Assembly: GCF_947502415.1 (NCBI RefSeq)
Contig: NZ_CANMZV010000009.1
Span: 147,717-211,716 of the forward strand
Direction of reading: 5' to 3'
Origin: an uncultured Photobacterium sp.
GTDB lineage: Bacteria; Pseudomonadota; Gammaproteobacteria; Enterobacterales; Vibrionaceae
Length of the DNA stretch: 64,000 nt
In this document: positions 17,687 to 27,491 of the stretch, one piece after another
How positions within the stretch are numbered: the first letter of the stretch is position 1
How the letters are laid out: each line of letters begins with the position of its first letter
Made by a program: the position numbers and the translations under genes
The notes under the pieces: generated by a model
Seen by the model: the letters and a program-made list of their open reading frames with translations, nothing else
Database searches by the model: none
Told to the model about the DNA's origin: nothing

Positions 17687-19132
17687 ATGTCAGAAAGGCT
17701 AAGACGTACCAAAATCGTGACAACCCTAGGCCCGGCAACGGATCGCGACAATAACCTGGAAAAAATAATCGCCGCCGGAGCCAACGTGGTTCGTATGAAC
17801 TTCTCCCATGGCAGTCCGGAAGATCACATCAAGCGAACCAATACCGTACGGGAAATTGCCGCAAAACTTGGCAAACACGTAGCTATTCTGGGTGATCTTC
17901 AAGGCCCTAAAATTCGGGTATCAACATTTAAAGATGACAAGGTTCAACTGGCGATCGGGGACAAGTTCACGCTGGACAGCGAACTGCCCAAGGACGAAGG
18001 CGACCAACATGCCGTTGGCCTTGACTACAAAGAACTGCCAAAAGATGTTATCCCCGGCGATATCCTGCTGTTAGACGACGGTCGCGTTCAGCTAAAAGTC
18101 ACTTCAGTGGAAGAAAATAAAGTTCACACTGAAGTAACCGTTGGCGGCCCACTATCCAATAACAAAGGCATCAATAAAAAAGGGGGCGGCCTATCCGCTG
18201 AAGCCCTGACCGATAAAGACAAAGCCGACATCATTACAGCTGCCTCCATGAAAGTTGACTATTTAGCCGTCTCTTTCCCGCGTAACGGTGAAGACATGAA
18301 ATATGCCCGTCGGCTGGCAACAGATGCAGGACTGGACGCTCGGTTGGTTGCCAAGGTCGAACGCGCCGAAGCCGTCGCCACAACAGACGCTATGGATGAC
18401 ATTATCATGGCATCCGATGCGGTGATGGTTGCCCGAGGTGACCTGGGGGTCGAAATTGGTGATCCAGAACTGGTTGGCGTGCAGAAAAAACTGATCCGCC
18501 GGGCACGTAGCCTGAACCGCACAGTTATCACCGCAACCCAAATGATGGAATCGATGATCACTAGCCCAATGCCCACCCGAGCCGAAGTCATGGACGTTGC
18601 CAACGCTGTATTGGATGGAACCGATGCAGTTATGCTGTCAGCTGAAACCGCTGCGGGGCAATACCCGGAAGAAACCGTTAAGGCAATGGCCAGTGTCTGT
18701 CTTGGTGCCGAGAAAGAACCAAGTATCAATATTTCCACTCACCGCCTTGATAAGACCTTTATGTCGACAGAAGAAACCATCGCCATGTCGACCATGTATG
18801 CTGCTAACCATATGGATGGCGTCAAGGCGATGATCGCGATGACAGAATCTGGCCGCACGCCGCTAATGATGTCGAGAATTTCCTCCGGGCTCCCTATCTT
18901 TTCCCTATCACGCAATGAAAGCACACTCAACCGTGCAGCGTTATACCGTGGTGTGACCCCGGTCTTTTTCGATCGTGACAGCGATACCGGACTCGCTGCC
19001 GCCAGACACGCAATTGCGGTACTGAAAGAACAGAGCTTTCTGGTCGTAGGTGATTTAGTCATTATCACCCAAGGTGACGAAATGGATATTGTCGGTTCAA
19101 CCAACAATATGCGGATCCTGACAGTAGAATAA
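17687..19132 (+). CDS. pykA: Pyruvate kinase II
   Basis: A 481-residue pyruvate kinase (phosphoenolpyruvate + ADP to pyruvate + ATP). It is collinear with E. coli PykA from [20 protein letters not shown] to the C-terminus [18 protein letters not shown]. The active-site segments [17 protein letters not shown], the Lys-containing [19 protein letters not shown] and [10 protein letters not shown] are all intact. The ATG at 17687 follows the poor site ACGGAG. The upstream palindromes suggest regulation beyond a simple promoter. Confidence 0.96.
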   Translation: MSERLRRTKIVTTLGPATDRDNNLEKIIAAGANVVRMNFSHGSPEDHIKRTNTVREIAAKLGKHVAILGDLQGPKIRVSTFKDDKVQLAIGDKFTLDSELPKDEGDQHAVGLDYKELPKDVIPGDILLLDDGRVQLKVTSVEENKVHTEVTVGGPLSNNKGINKKGGGLSAEALTDKDKADIITAASMKVDYLAVSFPRNGEDMKYARRLATDAGLDARLVAKVERAEAVATTDAMDDIIMASDAVMVARGDLGVEIGDPELVGVQKKLIRRARSLNRTVITATQMMESMITSPMPTRAEVMDVANAVLDGTDAVMLSAETAAGQYPEETVKAMASVCLGAEKEPSINISTHRLDKTFMSTEETIAMSTMYAANHMDGVKAMIAMTESGRTPLMMSRISSGLPIFSLSRNESTLNRAALYRGVTPVFFDRDSDTGLAAARHAIAVLKEQSFLVVGDLVIITQGDEMDIVGSTNNMRILTVE

Positions 19133-19212
19133 ACATAACGAGAAGCGAGATTTCTGACCATCACCACAATGAAGGTCTGAACTCTCGCTTCATAAATTTA
19201 TAGTTTCATAAT

Positions 19213-19803
19213 TTATAATTTCGGCTGAGCCCAATGAGGATTAATCCGCGCGGTCAGAATATGATCCTCCCAACAACCATTTATCAATAAATAGTCTTTT
19301 GCGACGCCTTCCTTCTCAAAGCTGGCAGCACTAAGCACCGCTGCACTGCGCTGATTCCTTGGCATGTAAGCCGCCATCACGCGATGGAATTGTTGCTCAT
19401 CAAACATCCATTCAACTGCAGCATTCAGTGCACGTCGCATCATCCCTTTCCCTTGGCAACGTTCATCTAAGGAATAACCAACATGGCAAGCATAAAATGG
19501 ATGCCGCACTAAGTTACTAAAATTAATCACACCGCATATTTCATTCGAACCTTGTTTTACAATCACAAAGTAATAAGCCAACTTATGCTTATGTAACTCT
19601 GCAAGCTGATGTAAACGCTTTTCCCAGCCAGCTTCCGTAAAAAATGCCTCATCACGCAATGGCTCCCAAGGTTGTAGATAAGCCTTGTTACGCTGGTAAT
19701 ATGTAGCAATCTGTTGAACATCCTTAACGGTAATTAACCGAACTTTAAAGTCATCAACCACGATAGCCGGAGAGCGATTAATAATTGAATGAAACAACAG
19801 CAC
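19213..19803 (-). CDS. rimJ: Ribosomal-protein-S5-alanine N-acetyltransferase-like GNAT protein
   Basis: A 196-residue GNAT acetyltransferase. LQPWEPLRDEAFFTEAGWEK, YFVIV.....EICGVINFSN, QGKGMMRRALNAAV (acetyl-CoA pyrophosphate loop) and FEKEGVAKDYLLINGCWEDH match RimJ in order. RimJ acetylates the N-terminus of ribosomal protein S5. The start is a GTG at 19803 with AAAGG just ahead. Single gene, convergent with pykA. Confidence 0.85.
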   Translation of the reverse strand: MLLFHSIINRSPAIVVDDFKVRLITVKDVQQIATYYQRNKAYLQPWEPLRDEAFFTEAGWEKRLHQLAELHKHKLAYYFVIVKQGSNEICGVINFSNLVRHPFYACHVGYSLDERCQGKGMMRRALNAAVEWMFDEQQFHRVMAAYMPRNQRSAAVLSAASFEKEGVAKDYLLINGCWEDHILTARINPHWAQPKL

Positions 19804-19981
19804 CTAACCTTTCAAATTTAAAACCCTAAGACAACTCCCACACAGGATACCTTAACCCTATTCGTAAACTAATGACAGGTATAACGTTTTACAGAGTAAA
19901 TACCCTGTTGTATGACTTTTTCTGAACTATGATTGGAACTATAAAAGCTACAGCCTAGTATGAATCCTCAACAGGATAGTA

Positions 19982-20485
19982 ATGATCATGTACTACGATT
20001 GCCTCGATACAATATTAGGGAACATCTTTTTACTTGCCGATCACCAAGGGCTCCGGCAGCTTACAATAGGAAGTGATGGATTCTGTCCCAACACGAACTG
20101 GGAGCACAACCCTCAGTTTATGAGTGAATACATCCACCAGCTCCAGCAATATCTTGAGGGGCAGCGTAAAACATTCACCATTCCCCTGGCTCCCCAAGGC
20201 AGTAAGTTTCAACAACAAGTATGGCAAGCAATCACTGACATTCCCTATGGCTCAACCTCTACATACCAGCAAATAGCCAAAGCAATTCACCTTCCTAATG
20301 TCATTCAGGCTATCGGTATGGCCAAGAACGTTAACCCAATCCCCATTATTATCCCTAGCCATCGGGTACAAAGCGAAAACAACCAGCTAATTAGCAGTCG
20401 TTACGGAAAACAATTTGTTTTGCTGCTCCGGGCGCTGGAATCAGGTGAAATTATTTTGCACCAAACGGAAAAAGACTCGGCCTAA
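19982..20485 (+). CDS. Ogt-like protein lacking the catalytic cysteine
   Basis: A 167-residue protein with the layout of O6-alkylguanine-DNA alkyltransferases: an N-terminal domain, then the DNA-binding helix-turn-helix (FQQQVWQAITDIPYGSTSTY, residues about 80-100). The invariant PCHR is PSHR (IIIPSHRV, near 137), so the alkyl-accepting Cys is Ser. The helix-3 Arg finger (usually AxRAVG) is Gln in VIQAIG, and the substrate-loop GYxxG is replaced by SSRYGK. Classical transfer chemistry should be impossible. Alkyltransferase-like (ATL) proteins usually carry Trp or Ala at this position and keep the Arg. A degenerate or repurposed DNA-binding protein is most likely. Confidence 0.8.
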   Translation: MIMYYDCLDTILGNIFLLADHQGLRQLTIGSDGFCPNTNWEHNPQFMSEYIHQLQQYLEGQRKTFTIPLAPQGSKFQQQVWQAITDIPYGSTSTYQQIAKAIHLPNVIQAIGMAKNVNPIPIIIPSHRVQSENNQLISSRYGKQFVLLLRALESGEIILHQTEKDSA

Positions 20486-20516
20486 AAAATCACTGCGGCC
20501 AAAATTGAGGTGGCAA

Positions 20517-20546
20517 CAAAAAAGGAGGCTAAGCCTCCTTTTTTGT
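20517..20546. terminator. Bidirectional terminator between the Ogt-like gene and tyrR
   Basis: Stem AAAAGGAGGCT/AGCCTCCTTTT with flanking A- and T-runs, between convergent genes. Confidence 0.87.
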
Positions 20547-20554
20547 ATCAACGT

Positions 20555-22090
20555 CTAGCGCTTGTTTATGCCATATTCTCGCAGCTTATTCGCCACTGCG
20601 GTATGGGAGACCCCAAGGCGCTTAGCCAGTTTCCGGGTCGATGGGTAACTGCGATAAAGGCTATTCAAAATACCAAACTCATAACGCTTCATAATTTCAT
20701 CCAGCGAACCATCAAGGGTCTCTTCGCTGATAATACCGGCTGACTCATTTTCAGGTAACTGCACATCATCTACCGTCACTTCTGAGCCCTCCACCTGGGT
20801 CATTGTCCGGAACAAGACATTTCGTAACTGCCTGATATTCCCTGGCCATGCATACTGGCTGAGGTATTGAGCAAGCTCTTCTGATATCACAGGTTTTGGC
20901 TGTTGCAGCTCCTGGGCAAACTGAGCCAGAAACAGCTCAGCTAACGGAACAATATCAGCCGTTCGTTCACGCAACGGTGGCACAACCAATGCCAATACAT
21001 TGAGGCGATAATACAAATCTTCACGAAACTCCCCGGCGGCCACCAGATCAGGCAATTTCTTCTGGGTCGAGCAGATCACCCTGACATTGACTTTCATCTC
21101 TTGCTCTTCACCGACACGACGGAATGTTCCATCCTGCAGGAAACGAAGTAGCTTAATTTGCAAATGGGCGGACATCTCACCAATTTCATAAAGGAAGACG
21201 GTACCACCGTCAGCCTGCTCGAAAATCCCCTTCTTGCCCGACTCGGTTGCCGTACCGGCAAGACCGAACAACTCAGTTTCAGCTGCGTTATCCGGCATTG
21301 ATACGCAATTAACTAGCAAAAACGGGTTATCTCGTCTTAATGAACGCTGATGACAAGCCCGAGCCAACATTTCCTTACCGGTGCCAGTTTCACCCTGGAT
21401 CAACAGAGGCGCATCTAAAAGTGCGAGCTTTTTCGCCTGTGCCAGCATGTGCTTAAAGCGCGACGATTGTCCAACTAAGTGTTCAAACCCGTTGTCTCCG
21501 CTAAATTTTCGCATCGCAACTGGCATTTTTGCTTCAGACAGTGACTTAAGCAAAATCATTGCACTAGCGAGCACCTGCGTTTGACTTTCATCAGCGACAT
21601 AAACCGGCATGACTTCCATCATGTAGTCCAAACCAGCTATGACCACCATTTCGCTGCGCTTGGCCGCTTCTTCTTTTTCCAGCCAACGATGGAAATTAAA
21701 GCCAAGCAGTGTCTGAATACTCTCGCCGACAATATCACCACGGGACTTACCCATCAGCGATTCAGCTGAATCGTTAGCTAAATCAACCTTACCTTGCAAA
21801 TTGATAGAAAAGAACGGATCAGGCAACGTTTCCAACAGCGCCTTCAACTCTTTATGCTCACGTTCGCTCGGCATGAACTGAATTTTCCGAACATCCGTTA
21901 CGCCATCAAGCTGGCGGATCTGCGACATAAGCTGACTAAACTGCTCAAACTCTATTTCAGGGCAGTTGAGATAAATGATCCCAATACGGTCAATTTCAAT
22001 ACCACGCAAATCAATTTGCTGACTGGTCAGAATATCTAGCAACTCACGGGTCATACCAAGTCGGTCTTCACAAAAGACTTGAAGCCTCAT
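20555..22090 (-). CDS. tyrR: Aromatic amino-acid regulator TyrR
   Basis: A 511-residue regulator with ACT (1-75), PAS (80-190), AAA+ (205-430) and a C-terminal Fis-like helix-turn-helix (TRKLAKRLGVSHTAVANKLR). Walker A is GETGTGKE. The GAFTGA sigma-54 loop is absent, as in other TyrR proteins, which act on sigma-70 promoters. The Walker B segment reads GGTVFLYEIGE, with Tyr where the Asp of FLDE normally sits. A TyrR-box-like palindrome lies 35 bp upstream, so autoregulation is likely. Confidence 0.93.
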   Translation of the reverse strand: MRLQVFCEDRLGMTRELLDILTSQQIDLRGIEIDRIGIIYLNCPEIEFEQFSQLMSQIRQLDGVTDVRKIQFMPSEREHKELKALLETLPDPFFSINLQGKVDLANDSAESLMGKSRGDIVGESIQTLLGFNFHRWLEKEEAAKRSEMVVIAGLDYMMEVMPVYVADESQTQVLASAMILLKSLSEAKMPVAMRKFSGDNGFEHLVGQSSRFKHMLAQAKKLALLDAPLLIQGETGTGKEMLARACHQRSLRRDNPFLLVNCVSMPDNAAETELFGLAGTATESGKKGIFEQADGGTVFLYEIGEMSAHLQIKLLRFLQDGTFRRVGEEQEMKVNVRVICSTQKKLPDLVAAGEFREDLYYRLNVLALVVPPLRERTADIVPLAELFLAQFAQELQQPKPVISEELAQYLSQYAWPGNIRQLRNVLFRTMTQVEGSEVTVDDVQLPENESAGIISEETLDGSLDEIMKRYEFGILNSLYRSYPSTRKLAKRLGVSHTAVANKLREYGINKR

Positions 22091-22123
22091 AACACACGCC
22101 TTCTCATTTTCTTTTCTTACAAG

Positions 22124-22143
22124 GTGTCAGGAATTGTTGACAC
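22124..22143. promoter_or_regulatory. Putative TyrR box upstream of tyrR
   Basis: TGTCAG-GAATTG-TTGACA approximates the TyrR consensus TGTAAA-N6-TTTACA and is embedded in the palindrome GTGTCA/TGACAC. Position suits autorepression. Confidence 0.5.
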
Positions 22144-22318
22144 AAAAGAAGTTTGCGCCCGGACTGTTTGCGAGTCAAGTCACTGTTGATAGACGATGAG
22201 AGGTTCAACACGCTGCAAAAAACGATTTGGCTATTTGACAATCAATTATAAGGACTTGTCTTTCAAGATATTGCAGAAACCGCGAAAATAATTGCGGCTC
22301 CTACAGAATAATCAGATA

Positions 22319-23347
22319 TTAAACGTCTTTCTGCTGGCGAGTCAGACGCAGCACAAGATCTTTGCGGATTTCACTCAGCTTCGGTTGCTGCTCCGATTGC
22401 CATGGCAGCGGACGCATCAGGCTGATTGCCTTAAGCCCTAACCGCCCGGTCAGCAAACCAACACCAACGCCCTGAGCAACGCGGGTCGACATTCTACCGG
22501 CCAGATCCATAGACAGCATATCCATGCCGGTATCGGCTATCATCTCTGTAGCTCCAGCCACGGCCATATTCGCCAGTACCAACTTCACTAACTTAATACG
22601 TGACCAATAACCCAATTCAACACCGTATACTGCTGAAACCTGCTCGATAAAACGAAAATTACGCCAGGCCACCAACAACATATCCGCCACAGCCAAGGGG
22701 CTGACTGCCACCATGACCGCCGCTTCGCTTGCATACTTGGTAACCAGGCGACGTGCCAGTTTATCTTGGTGGCTCAACACCATCTGATCATAAAGCTCAA
22801 GGACTTCCCGATCGTTATGGGTTGCAGCCAATGACTGCAACCAGCGATCGTACTCGGCATGGTCATCCCGAATAACACTCTGTTTAGCAAGCTTCATACA
22901 AAATGCCTTGCCCTGCCCGATACCGTCGGCATTGAGTAGCTGCTGTGCCTGATCACGCTCCGATTGACGCTGCTTCAAGCGACTCAGCTTAACCAATTCA
23001 CGGCCTAATGCCGTAATACCTGTTGCCGCTACAGCTGCCACAATGGTGCTCCATCCAAGTGCAAGCCAATCCGCACTTTGATAAGCCGTAAGAACATAAT
23101 CTAATGTCTGCCAGCCGGTCATCACAGCTCCGGCAACAAGCAATCCTTTGAACCAGCGACTACTGCGCTTAGGTTTGCTGGCCAACGTTTTCACCAGCTG
23201 CTCTTCGACATCCGGCTCAGGCATCGTTTCAGGTAGAAACGAATTGTCCTCCGCAAACTGCTGCTGCGCAGTAAGATCCGGCTCTGACTGCGAAGACTGC
23301 TGTTCCGGTTCATCAAATAATATTTTGCTCTTATACGGTTGGTTCAT
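22319..23347 (-). CDS. ycjF: YcjF/DUF697 inner-membrane protein
   Basis: A 342-residue protein with a charged N-terminal 80 residues, two hydrophobic segments (about 85-135) and a C-terminal DUF697-type region (GATEMIADTGMDMLSMDLAGR, then VAQGVGVGLLTGRLGLKAIS). It is the YcjF type associated with the phage-shock regulon. It overlaps ycjX by 4 nt and is downstream of it in the same operon. Its biochemical role is unknown. It probably acts at the inner membrane with YcjX during envelope stress. Confidence 0.88.
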   Translation of the reverse strand: MNQPYKSKILFDEPEQQSSQSEPDLTAQQQFAEDNSFLPETMPEPDVEEQLVKTLASKPKRSSRWFKGLLVAGAVMTGWQTLDYVLTAYQSADWLALGWSTIVAAVAATGITALGRELVKLSRLKQRQSERDQAQQLLNADGIGQGKAFCMKLAKQSVIRDDHAEYDRWLQSLAATHNDREVLELYDQMVLSHQDKLARRLVTKYASEAAVMVAVSPLAVADMLLVAWRNFRFIEQVSAVYGVELGYWSRIKLVKLVLANMAVAGATEMIADTGMDMLSMDLAGRMSTRVAQGVGVGLLTGRLGLKAISLMRPLPWQSEQQPKLSEIRKDLVLRLTRQQKDV

Positions 23348-24741
23348 CGCAGTTTATCTCCCAACAAGTAGTCCAGTACTTTATCCATGCGGATATGAGG
23401 CAAAGGCTCATCACTTTGGAGTTCAAGCGGACGAAAATTGACAAAATCAAAACCATGTCCCTGCCAAAATGAATCGTTCGGCAAACGACGAGGCACTTCA
23501 CCGGGAAATAATGTCTGCGCCTGACCTGATAGTGTATCTCCGCGCAATGCCGGCATTTGCTGCCCCTGATAGGAAACAAAACCCGGCTCGGTAGCCTGAA
23601 TTGATGACAAGCTGATACAGTCCATTTTGATCCCCTCAAAAGATGCAGTCTGCCAGGCATCATTAACAATCTGCTGAAGCAGGCTAACTAAATTAGGATG
23701 CTGCTCCGGTGTCACATGGTCAGCCTTGGTGGCGGCAAACAGCACCTTATCAATCCGCGGCGACAACAAACGGCGTAGCAGTGAACTTCGGCCATACTTA
23801 AAACTCTGCATCAATTGATCCAAGGCTTGGCGCATATCGTTAAATGATTCCGGCCCGGCGTTCAATGGCTGCAAGCAATCGACAAGAATGATTTGGCGGT
23901 CAAATTTGGAAAAATGCTCACGGTAAAATGCCTTCACCACATGTTGCTGGTAATATTTATAGCGGCTTTTCAGCATACCAAAGTTACTGTGTTCGTCAGC
24001 CTGCTGAAGCTGCGACTCTGAATATTTCCCGGCCCAGACAAATGGGAAAAACTGCAGTACCGGCGCCCCCGCAAGCTCACCCGGTAGTACAAAACGCCCC
24101 GGCTGTACCCAATGCAAGCCACCCTCAGCCTTACATTTATACAAATAGTCAGTAAATGCTGCCGACAATTGTTCAATCTGTTTTTCATCCGCTGGAGCAA
24201 GCGGGTCTAGCCCATCGGCCATGACCATCCAATCCCGCGCTAACTCTTCACGCTTGCCTTTAAGCAATTTCTTCTGCTGCTGAGACCAGCTCAGGTAATC
24301 CATCTCCAACAACGGAAGATCCAGCAGCCATTCACCCGGATAATCAACGATATCCAAATACAGGGTCGCCGTATCCTGCAACAGTTTCATCGCACCCTTT
24401 TGTGGTTTATAACGCAGTGCCAGCCGGGTCTGACTCACATCACGGGTCGGCTCGGGCCAAGAAGGAGGCAAAGATAGTAGCGAGTTCATACCTTCGTCAT
24501 AGCCAAACTTGGGCACATGCATATCAAGCTGCGGAACCCGCTTAGCACCAAGCAAATGCCCATCGCGTACGGCAGAAAATAACGGTAATCGCGGATTGGT
24601 ACTCACATGAAGCAACTGATTAACTAGTGAGGTAATAAAAGCCGTTTTGCCCGCTCGCGACAACCCGGTAACGGCAAGACGTACATGGCGATCCAGGCTG
24701 CGGTTGACTATTTTATTTAACTCGTTACCAATTCGATTCAT
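23344..24741 (-). CDS. ycjX: YcjX-family P-loop protein
   Basis: A 465-residue P-loop NTPase-like protein. It begins with helices and then Walker A in VTGLSRAGKTAFITSLVNQL (residues about 24-43); YLDIVDYPGEWLLDLPLL resembles a G3/Walker B region and AATKADH a G4-like base motif. It belongs to the YcjX/DUF463 family, encoded with YcjF and the psp genes. Binding of GTP or ATP is inferred from motifs. The ATG at 24741 and 4-nt overlap with ycjF indicate a two-gene operon separate from pspABC. Confidence 0.9.
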   Translation of the reverse strand: MNRIGNELNKIVNRSLDRHVRLAVTGLSRAGKTAFITSLVNQLLHVSTNPRLPLFSAVRDGHLLGAKRVPQLDMHVPKFGYDEGMNSLLSLPPSWPEPTRDVSQTRLALRYKPQKGAMKLLQDTATLYLDIVDYPGEWLLDLPLLEMDYLSWSQQQKKLLKGKREELARDWMVMADGLDPLAPADEKQIEQLSAAFTDYLYKCKAEGGLHWVQPGRFVLPGELAGAPVLQFFPFVWAGKYSESQLQQADEHSNFGMLKSRYKYYQQHVVKAFYREHFSKFDRQIILVDCLQPLNAGPESFNDMRQALDQLMQSFKYGRSSLLRRLLSPRIDKVLFAATKADHVTPEQHPNLVSLLQQIVNDAWQTASFEGIKMDCISLSSIQATEPGFVSYQGQQMPALRGDTLSGQAQTLFPGEVPRRLPNDSFWQGHGFDFVNFRPLELQSDEPLPHIRMDKVLDYLLGDKLR

Positions 24742-24837
24742 ACTGCTTCCTAACTGATTCTTCTATTTAAAGAATACCGTTCCCTACATTAACCATTGAT
24801 GAATAATGATGACAGAATATTGTTCAGGGGAGACAAC

Positions 24838-24863
24838 AACAAAAGCAGGCGCAATGCCTGCTT
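24838..24863 (-). terminator. Rho-independent terminator of pspABC
   Basis: On the minus strand AGCAGGC/GCCTGCT with a 5-nt loop runs into TTTTGTTG. Confidence 0.7.
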
Positions 24864-24881
24864 AGAGTAAATAATGAGCTT

Positions 24882-25268
24882 CTAGAGCTTATTGAACTCT
24901 CTGGAAACCCGGAAAGCCGAGGATGTCACATAAGCTTCCATATTACGTAGCTCTCCTTCCATATCATCCAGCTTATGCTCAACGTTTGACAGGATTTGCT
25001 CAGATGACAGACCTGCCTGCCAAGGCTTTTGCTTTAGGGTGTGCTCTCGGTGAGCACTTTGCTGCACCTTTCTATCTTCCGGCATCTTATCCAGGATAAG
25101 ACTGGCCGCGATGTAGGCGATCAGGGTGAGAAAACCAAACCCGAGTAGAAAAGAAGACACGGCAAGAATCCTCACAAGCCAAACTTCTATACCAAAGTAT
25201 TCGGCAATCCCGGCACAAACGCCACTGATCTTGCCGTTCTGCGGATCGCGATACAGAGTTTTATTCAT
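24882..25268 (-). CDS. pspC: Phage shock protein C
   Basis: A 128-residue inner-membrane protein. The PspC domain opens MNKTLYRDPQNGKISGVCAG followed by IAEYFGIEVWLVRI and one strong transmembrane helix (about 38-62). The C-terminal half is predicted amphipathic/coiled coil. PspC with PspB senses envelope stress and binds PspA. The ATG at 25268 was chosen because GGAGG lies 8 nt upstream and it overlaps the pspB stop as ATGA. Confidence 0.92.
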   Translation of the reverse strand: MNKTLYRDPQNGKISGVCAGIAEYFGIEVWLVRILAVSSFLLGFGFLTLIAYIAASLILDKMPEDRKVQQSAHREHTLKQKPWQAGLSSEQILSNVEHKLDDMEGELRNMEAYVTSSAFRVSREFNKL

Positions 25269-25489
25269 TGGCGCTGCCTCCATTGCGGTGCCTCCTCATC
25301 CAGGATTTGCTCCAGTGTTGTAATGCGTTCCTGCATCTGTTCCGCACGCGCCACAAGGGTCTGTAACTTCTCTTGCTCCTCACCGGACAGTCCCCGACTG
25401 GCATGACGCTGGCTACGGTAATGCAGAATCAGCCATAACGGCGCCACAAAAATCAAAAACGCCATCAGCGGCCATACTATCCAACCCAT
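25265..25489 (-). CDS. pspB: Phage shock protein B
   Basis: A 74-residue small membrane protein: one N-terminal TM helix (about 3-24), then a leucine-zipper-like coiled coil (LQTLVARAEQMQERITTLEQ). Length and arrangement match PspB, partner of PspC. GGAGGT precedes the ATG. Coupled to pspC. Confidence 0.92.
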   Translation of the reverse strand: MGWIVWPLMAFLIFVAPLWLILHYRSQRHASRGLSGEEQEKLQTLVARAEQMQERITTLEQILDEEAPQWRQRQ

Positions 25490-25537
25490 AAATTACCTCC
25501 ATCCTCGTGTCGTGCGGAACCCAATAATGTCACTAGC

Positions 25538-26203
25538 TTACTCTTTTTCCTTGATATTTGCTTTCATCCGTTGAAGTTCTTTTTCAATTTCATCCTGCGC
25601 CTGCAAATCCGCAAACTCCTGTTCCAGGTTTTTACCACGGCCGATGTTATAACTGTCCGCTTCAGCTTCCATTTCATCGATACGACGCTCATATTGCTCG
25701 AACTTTGACAGTGCCTCATCAGCTTTGCCTGTATCTAGCTGGCGACGTACTTCGCGACGATTTCCGGCCGCTTTATGACGCATAACCAATGCCTGTTGAC
25801 GTGCTCGGGTTTCTTGCAGCTTGCGCTCTAACTCAGCAACTTCACTGCTGAGCTTATTGATTGTCTCTTCAACCAACTTGTATTCTTCATTTAACGTAAG
25901 AACCACATCGCTTAGCTTCTGCTTCTCAATCAATGCAGCCCGAGCCAAATCTTCACGGCCTTTCTGCAATGCCAGGCTCGCTTTCTGCTGCCAGTCATCA
26001 ATCTGTGCCTGTAGCGAATCAATACGACGTTGTAGCTCTTTCTTATCCGCCAGAGCCCGCGCCGATGAGGTACGCACTTCAACCAGGGTATCTTCCATTT
26101 CCTGGATGATAAGACGGATCATTTTTTGCGGGTCTTCCGCTTTATCTAGCAATGAGTTGACGTTTGCATTTACGATATCTGCAAAACGAGAAAAAATACC
26201 CAT
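25538..26203 (-). CDS. pspA: Phage shock protein A
   Basis: A 221-residue all-helical ESCRT-III/IM30-type protein. The N-terminal amphipathic helix [20 protein letters not shown] is followed by long coiled coils to about residue 185. PspA inhibits PspF under normal conditions and coats damaged inner membrane under stress. AAGGAG precedes the ATG. First gene of pspABC, behind a sigma-54-type promoter. Confidence 0.96.
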   Translation of the reverse strand: MGIFSRFADIVNANVNSLLDKAEDPQKMIRLIIQEMEDTLVEVRTSSARALADKKELQRRIDSLQAQIDDWQQKASLALQKGREDLARAALIEKQKLSDVVLTLNEEYKLVEETINKLSSEVAELERKLQETRARQQALVMRHKAAGNRREVRRQLDTGKADEALSKFEQYERRIDEMEAEADSYNIGRGKNLEQEFADLQAQDEIEKELQRMKANIKEKE

Positions 26204-26287
26204 AGTTAATCTCCTTCAGTAGGTCGGGTTCAGCTCTTCCCAGGAACAAGGTTCTCAATTCAAGTCACCTTCAATTCACTTATACAT

Positions 26288-26303
26288 TTCAATCTCTGTG
26301 CCA
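26288..26303 (-). promoter_or_regulatory. Sigma-54 promoter of pspA
   Basis: On the minus strand TGGCAC-AGAGA-TTGAA matches the -24/-12 pattern TGGCAC-N5-TTGC except at the last G-C, a tolerated deviation at psp promoters. It sits about 85 bp before pspA, with pspF divergent beyond it. Confidence 0.7.
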
Positions 26304-26400
26304 GGTTTTATTTTTCGACATTTCAACCACTTAGCTTTGCCTGACATCTATTTCGATGCTATATTGTGAATATATACGCCAACAGTTAGCGAGATTAACC

Positions 26401-27408
26401 ATGCAAAAAACGGATAACCTCATTGGCGAGTCGGAGCCATTTCTTGCTGTACTCGATCAGGCCTCCCGCCTTGCGCCGCTCAATCGCCCAATCCTGATCT
26501 TAGGTGAGCGCGGCACTGGTAAAGAACTGATAGCCCAGCGCATCCATTACCTGTCCAAACGCTGGGATCAGCCATTGGTCACTCTCAATTGTGCAGCGCT
26601 CAACGAAGGGGTTATCGATTCAGAGCTGTTTGGTCATGAGGCAGGCTCTTTTACCGGTGCCAAGGGCCGTCACCAAGGACGCTTTGAGCGAGCAGAAGGA
26701 GGCACTTTATTTCTTGATGAACTGGCAACGGCTCCGCTCGGAGTTCAGGAAAAACTCCTTCGAGTCATTGAATATGGAGAGTACGAGAGAGTTGGTGGAA
26801 GCAAAACATGCCAGGCCAATGTCAGGTTGATCTGCGCCACCAACGAAAACCTCCCTCAGTTAGCCGAAGAACGAAAATTCCGTGCAGATCTGTTAGATCG
26901 ACTCGCCTTTGATATCATCCACCTTCCTCCGCTCCGCGAACGACATGAAGATATTCTGCCCTTAGCCGAATATTATGCCGTCAGGATGTGCCGGGAGCTT
27001 GGCTATGGCTACTTTGCCGGTTTTACTTCGACAGCCAAACAAGCACTCTTGGCTCATCATTGGCCCGGCAATATCCGCGAACTAAAAAACGTTGTAGAAC
27101 GCTCTGTTTTCCGCCATAGCGATGAAGATGAACCTGTCAAGCACATCGTTATCGATCCGTTCCACGCGCCATGGCATAACAAGCCCATTGAGAATACAAG
27201 CTCTGAGGCGATTTCACCTTCTGAACCTGAATTGGCTTTCCCGCTGGATTTTCGTCAATGGCAACAGGAACAAGAAGTCAATGTTATCAGCCAAGCCCTG
27301 TCCCAGGCTAAGTTTAACCAGCGAAAAGCCGCTGAATTGTTAGGTTTAAGCTACCATCAACTCAGAGGCTTGCTACGAAAATACCAACTTGTCGGCAATG
27401 CAGAATAG
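26401..27408 (+). CDS. pspF: Psp operon transcriptional activator PspF
   Basis: A 335-residue sigma-54 enhancer-binding protein with no N-terminal receiver: AAA+ from residue 5, Walker A GERGTGKE, the sigma-54-contact loop GSFTGA, Walker B GGTLFLDE, the Arg-finger region FRADLLDRLAFD, and a C-terminal Fis-type helix-turn-helix (QRKAAELLGLSYHQLRGLLR). All match PspF, whose ATPase PspA inhibits. The ATG at 26401 gives MQKTDNLIGES, like the family; the longer frame adds unrelated residues. Confidence 0.94.
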   Translation: MQKTDNLIGESEPFLAVLDQASRLAPLNRPILILGERGTGKELIAQRIHYLSKRWDQPLVTLNCAALNEGVIDSELFGHEAGSFTGAKGRHQGRFERAEGGTLFLDELATAPLGVQEKLLRVIEYGEYERVGGSKTCQANVRLICATNENLPQLAEERKFRADLLDRLAFDIIHLPPLRERHEDILPLAEYYAVRMCRELGYGYFAGFTSTAKQALLAHHWPGNIRELKNVVERSVFRHSDEDEPVKHIVIDPFHAPWHNKPIENTSSEAISPSEPELAFPLDFRQWQQEQEVNVISQALSQAKFNQRKAAELLGLSYHQLRGLLRKYQLVGNAE

Positions 27409-27491
27409 ACAACAAAGGTCATTCAGAAAACAGATTAACACTAAGATAAAAGCGGTTATTTGAGGAGAGAACTTGGTCGCAGTGCTGGATA

